DNA of 64,000 bases from Dehalobacter sp. GTDB lineage: Bacteria; Bacillota; Desulfitobacteriia; Desulfitobacteriales; Syntrophobotulaceae. The DNA lies in NCBI GenBank assembly GCA_023667845.1, contig JAMPIU010000206.1, forward strand, positions 1 to 64,000, given 5' to 3'. The notes beneath the pieces were generated by a model. It was not told the DNA's origin. It searched no databases and saw only the letters and a list, made by a program, of their open reading frames with translations. The position numbers were made by a program, and so were the translations under genes. Shown one piece after another: positions 61,279 through 64,000 of this stretch. Within the stretch, counting starts at the first letter, position 1; each line of letters opens with the position of its first letter.

Positions 61279-61608
61279 TTTGATATTCCGGCCTCACCGT
61301 AAAGTATTTTTGCTTTACATCTTTTGTATTTTATCCAAAAATACTTTCGTTGTCAAGTTTTTTACTGCGTGTTGGATTGGGATTGGCAAGTCAGAATAAT
61401 AAGAAATTTGTAAATCATTGTCTAGTTTTAGCATTCTTAAAGCTACTCACTTCATTTATTATTATGAGTATAATTGACTATATAATAAATGTATTTACAT
61501 TTTTATGTATAAATCGCTATTTTTCCGTGGTAATATATTACATATATTTCAGAAAATCAAAAAAATTTCCGATAATATTATGGATAAATACTGTACGGAG
61601 AAATAAAT
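61279..61608. other. Divergent region between ylxM and the GGDEF-EAL gene
   Basis: About 330 bp, AT-rich, between two divergently transcribed genes. It holds the ylxM promoter (61328-61356). The plus-strand gene must have its promoter to the right of that; sequences such as TTGACT near 61471 lack a well spaced -10. Confidence 0.6.
61328..61356 (-). promoter_or_regulatory. ylxM: Sigma-A promoter of the ylxM-ffh operon
   Basis: TTGACA (61351-61356), 17-bp spacer, TAAAAT (61328-61333) on the minus strand, about 50 bp before the ylxM start. Confidence 0.85.
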
Positions 61609-64000
61609 ATGAAAGTAACAAAGAATAAGACACTAATTTTTGTTTTCATTGCTGTTTATTATCTTTTTTACCTTACTGCGACCATTAACCAATCCAATTT
61701 TTGGGGGAATATTCTCTCGCCGATTGGTGCCCTGATATCATTTTCTCTGCTTTTGTATGCCTATTTTAAGCCAAACCAGCCAAAGTATGTCCGTTACATC
61801 TGGCTGTCTTTTTCTTTTGCTTCCCTTTCCTGGGCAGTCGGTGACTTCATGTGGGACTATTCTGTTTGGGTGCTTGGGATTGATCCAATAGATGATTTGT
61901 ATATTGCGACCCTGTATTTTGGCACCAATTTTTTTCTTTCGATCGGTTCTGTCATCTTTGCCCTAAACCGCTTCAGAAGATGGAATGCCCTACAGCTGCT
62001 GATTGACAGTCTGACGATGTCCGTTTCCATTCTGCTGTTGATTTGGGTCATTTACCTTGATGCGCACTATGAGAACCTTTACCTTATTTCCAAAGGCGGC
62101 TGGACTTTATCTATGAGCATCCTTCTCGATATTGGAATGATGACCGGTATATCCATCTGGTTTTTCTCAATCCGGGCCGGAAATATCGCCCCCTCCGTCC
62201 GACTTTCATCAGGCTCCGTTTTTGCCTTCGCTTTGCTCGACTTGATCTATTATTATCTCTATCTCCATGATCTTTATATTCCGAATTCAGTGATTGATTC
62301 GATTTATATGGCAAGCTTGCTTGGTATTGCGCTCAGTGCGCTTATAACGCCCCAGAATATAACAGCAGAGGCTGATGATCTCACGCTATATGGGGATTAT
62401 TCTAACGAAGGTTACAGAAATCAGGGGTTACTTTTATTGGTCGGGCCTATTATCATTCTGTTTTTTGTTGGATTCAATATTCAAAGCTTATTGATTTTTT
62501 TCATTATTATCTTTCTTCATGGAATATTGAGCAATCATATTCAGAATTCCATCAAAGACCAGCGTCTCTTAACAAGAGAAAAAGAGCTGAATGCCGAACT
62601 TGAAAAACGTATTGATGAACGTACACGGGAGCTTTCGGAAAAAGCCAGAGAACTCGAGAAAAAAAACCGCCAGCTACATTGTCTCTCCAGTCAAGATATC
62701 GTAACGAAGCTTTACAACCGCCGCTTCTTTCTGGAAGCTGTGCAGGAAAAAATCAAAAACTGCCAGGACGATAATATTCTCGTCCTGTTATTTCTTGATA
62801 TTGACCGGTTCAAAACGATCAATGATGTTTATGGCCATATTATCGGAGATAAACTGATCATTGCACTTTCCAAGCGTCTCCAGAAATTTACCGATCCTGA
62901 ACATGACCTGCTGGCCCGCTTCGGCGGTGATGAATTTGTGCTGGCGTTCCATGGCAAATATCATAACGGCGATATTGAGAAGCTGGCCCAAGGTATCATC
63001 GCCATCTGTACAGAGCCAATCCAGCTCAGTAAATATACATTCCACATAACGATCAGTGTCGGGATCTCCATTTACCCGCATGATGCTTCAAGTCTTGACG
63101 CCCTGATCCAGAATTCCGATATAGCGATGTATGAGGCCAAGAAAATAGGGTTCAATAAATACGTCTTTTTCAATGAGCAAATCAATGCGATCCTCCAACG
63201 GAATCTAAAGCTTGAAATTTTATTGAGAAAGGCGATCTATGATAAAGAATTTTCACTTCATTACCAGCCCCAGTTCAGCATACCGGATAACAGTCTTATC
63301 GGAATTGAAGCACTGCTCCGCTGGAATAGTCCGGCTGAAGGTTCAATTCCTCCGAACGAATTCATTTCGATTGCAGAGGAGACAGACCTGATTATTCCGC
63401 TTGGAAAATGGGTGATGAACAGGGCGATCCGCCAAATTGCCGAATGGAACAACCGTTATCAGACCACTCTGAAAATGGGCATCAACGTTTCGATCAAACA
63501 GCTGAATCATAAAGAATTTGGTGAAATGGTCAAATCAGCAATCAAATTCTATGCTGTTCCTCCGGAATGGATTGATATGGAGATCACTGAAAGCATAGCA
63601 ATCGAAGAAGCCTATGATATTCACGGGATTATCAAAACGATCAGGGATATCGGAATTTCTATCTCGATTGATGACTTTGGAACCGGCTATTCCTCTCTAA
63701 ATCATTTGAAGATGTTTCCATTTGACCGCATAAAATTTGCCAAACTCTCCATTGATCATATTGTCAATGATGAGTTTGACAAAGAAATTGTGCGTTCGAT
63801 TATTGTGCTGGCGAATTTTATGAAAATTAAAACCATCGCCGAAGGCGTTGAAACTGCAGCCCAATACGAAGTGTTGAAAGAATTGGGCTGTGATCAGATT
63901 CAAGGCTACTATCTGGGCAAGCCCATGCCGGCTAAAGAGTTCGAAAAAGCCTTTTTTAGCTTACCCCAACAGTTCCTTTTAGAAAATTCTCCAGTAAATT
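61609..64000 (+). CDS. Membrane GGDEF-EAL cyclic-di-GMP protein (runs off the edge)
   Basis: At least 797 codons, still open at base 64000. The N-terminal ~300 residues hold about eight hydrophobic segments (an unnamed membrane sensor), then a coiled coil (EKRIDERTRELSEKARELEK). The GGDEF domain has RFGGDEF near residue 437 with TKLYNRRFFLEAV; no RxxD inhibitory site is seen. The EAL domain starts near IGIEALLRWNS (~565) with INVSIKQL, MEITES, SIDDFGTGYSSL, AEGVET and QGYYLGKPM. The usual KID triplet reads KFA. Both domains look mostly intact. ATG follows CGGAG. Confidence 0.88.
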   Translation, partial: MKVTKNKTLIFVFIAVYYLFYLTATINQSNFWGNILSPIGALISFSLLLYAYFKPNQPKYVRYIWLSFSFASLSWAVGDFMWDYSVWVLGIDPIDDLYIATLYFGTNFFLSIGSVIFALNRFRRWNALQLLIDSLTMSVSILLLIWVIYLDAHYENLYLISKGGWTLSMSILLDIGMMTGISIWFFSIRAGNIAPSVRLSSGSVFAFALLDLIYYYLYLHDLYIPNSVIDSIYMASLLGIALSALITPQNITAEADDLTLYGDYSNEGYRNQGLLLLVGPIIILFFVGFNIQSLLIFFIIIFLHGILSNHIQNSIKDQRLLTREKELNAELEKRIDERTRELSEKARELEKKNRQLHCLSSQDIVTKLYNRRFFLEAVQEKIKNCQDDNILVLLFLDIDRFKTINDVYGHIIGDKLIIALSKRLQKFTDPEHDLLARFGGDEFVLAFHGKYHNGDIEKLAQGIIAICTEPIQLSKYTFHITISVGISIYPHDASSLDALIQNSDIAMYEAKKIGFNKYVFFNEQINAILQRNLKLEILLRKAIYDKEFSLHYQPQFSIPDNSLIGIEALLRWNSPAEGSIPPNEFISIAEETDLIIPLGKWVMNRAIRQIAEWNNRYQTTLKMGINVSIKQLNHKEFGEMVKSAIKFYAVPPEWIDMEITESIAIEEAYDIHGIIKTIRDIGISISIDDFGTGYSSLNHLKMFPFDRIKFAKLSIDHIVNDEFDKEIVRSIIVLANFMKIKTIAEGVETAAQYEVLKELGCDQIQGYYLGKPMPAKEFEKAFFSLPQQFLLENSPVN

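Noticed and set aside
1-64000. tRNA or rRNA genes
   Set aside because: I saw no cloverleaf with a TTCGAATC-type T-loop and no rRNA sequence on either strand.

Overview
The window looks like chromosome of an anaerobic, endospore-forming Firmicute. The closest match in style is the Peptococcaceae/Desulfitobacteriaceae (Desulfitobacterium, Dehalobacter, Desulfosporosinus). The reasons are the Bacillus-like order of the translation and replication genes, CodY, an alpha/beta-type spore protein, a spore-type Ku/ligase/polymerase set, a [NiFe] hydrogenase, strong GGAGG ribosome binding sites and frequent TTG/GTG starts. The genus assignment is inference from gene content only.

Layout. 1-29,300 is one long minus-strand block of housekeeping genes. 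Read 5'->3' on the minus strand (right to left) the order is dprA, topA, trmFO, xerC, hslV, hslU, codY, a membrane protein, rpsB, tsf, pyrH, frr, a small ORF, uppS, cdsA, an AI-2E-type permease, dxr, rseP, ispG, proS, polC, rimP, nusA, ylxR, ylxQ and infB (cut by the window edge). 29,000-38,300 is an accessory stretch: DUF2922/DUF1659, DUF3102 plus a HicB-like protein, an AT-rich islet with a membrane and a secreted protein, an endonuclease IV-like plus SerA-like pair, an NlpC/P60 peptidase, an SASP and a nitronate monooxygenase-like flavoprotein. 38,500-41,600 holds a split NHEJ system (ku, ligD ligase, ligD polymerase). 41,600-49,200 holds prfC, a CadC/CadA metal efflux pair and a three-gene [NiFe] hydrogenase operon. 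49,300-52,900 (plus strand) holds an M15 peptidase lipoprotein, yraN, yifB and a 48-residue LysM protein. 53,000-61,300 (minus) is the second housekeeping block: ylxM, ffh, rpsP, khpA, rimM, trmD, a SPOUT methyltransferase, an SQR-like flavoprotein, rplS, rbgA and rnhB. A membrane GGDEF-EAL protein runs off the right edge.

Main discoveries. (1) The SQR-like flavoprotein at 55282-56427 is interrupted by one in-frame TGA at the place of the family's second redox cysteine. The reading frame continues for 49 family-like residues. The TGA opens a hairpin whose loop carries GGUC exactly 18 nt after the UGA, as in the E. coli fdhF SECIS. It is a strong candidate for a previously undescribed selenoprotein. 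(2) A family of about 105-bp palindromic elements is dispersed through the window: eight copies and two remnants, all intergenic. Their arms differ between copies but covary within each copy. (3) PolC lacks the proofreading exonuclease domain normally inserted in its PHP domain. (4) The SerA-like protein has Arg in place of the catalytic His. (5) The hydrogenase small subunit has a CxGD proximal-cluster motif (Asp for Cys) and no Tat signal. (6) NusA carries a long acidic, Tyr-rich tail, and IF-2 carries a 33-bp tandem repeat.

How the genes work together. Most of the window is information processing (translation initiation, elongation, ribosome maturation, transcription elongation, replication, topology, protein targeting) and envelope/isoprenoid synthesis (ispG, dxr, uppS, cdsA, rseP). 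The accessory genes add spore-phase DNA protection and repair, hydrogen metabolism, metal resistance and c-di-GMP signalling.
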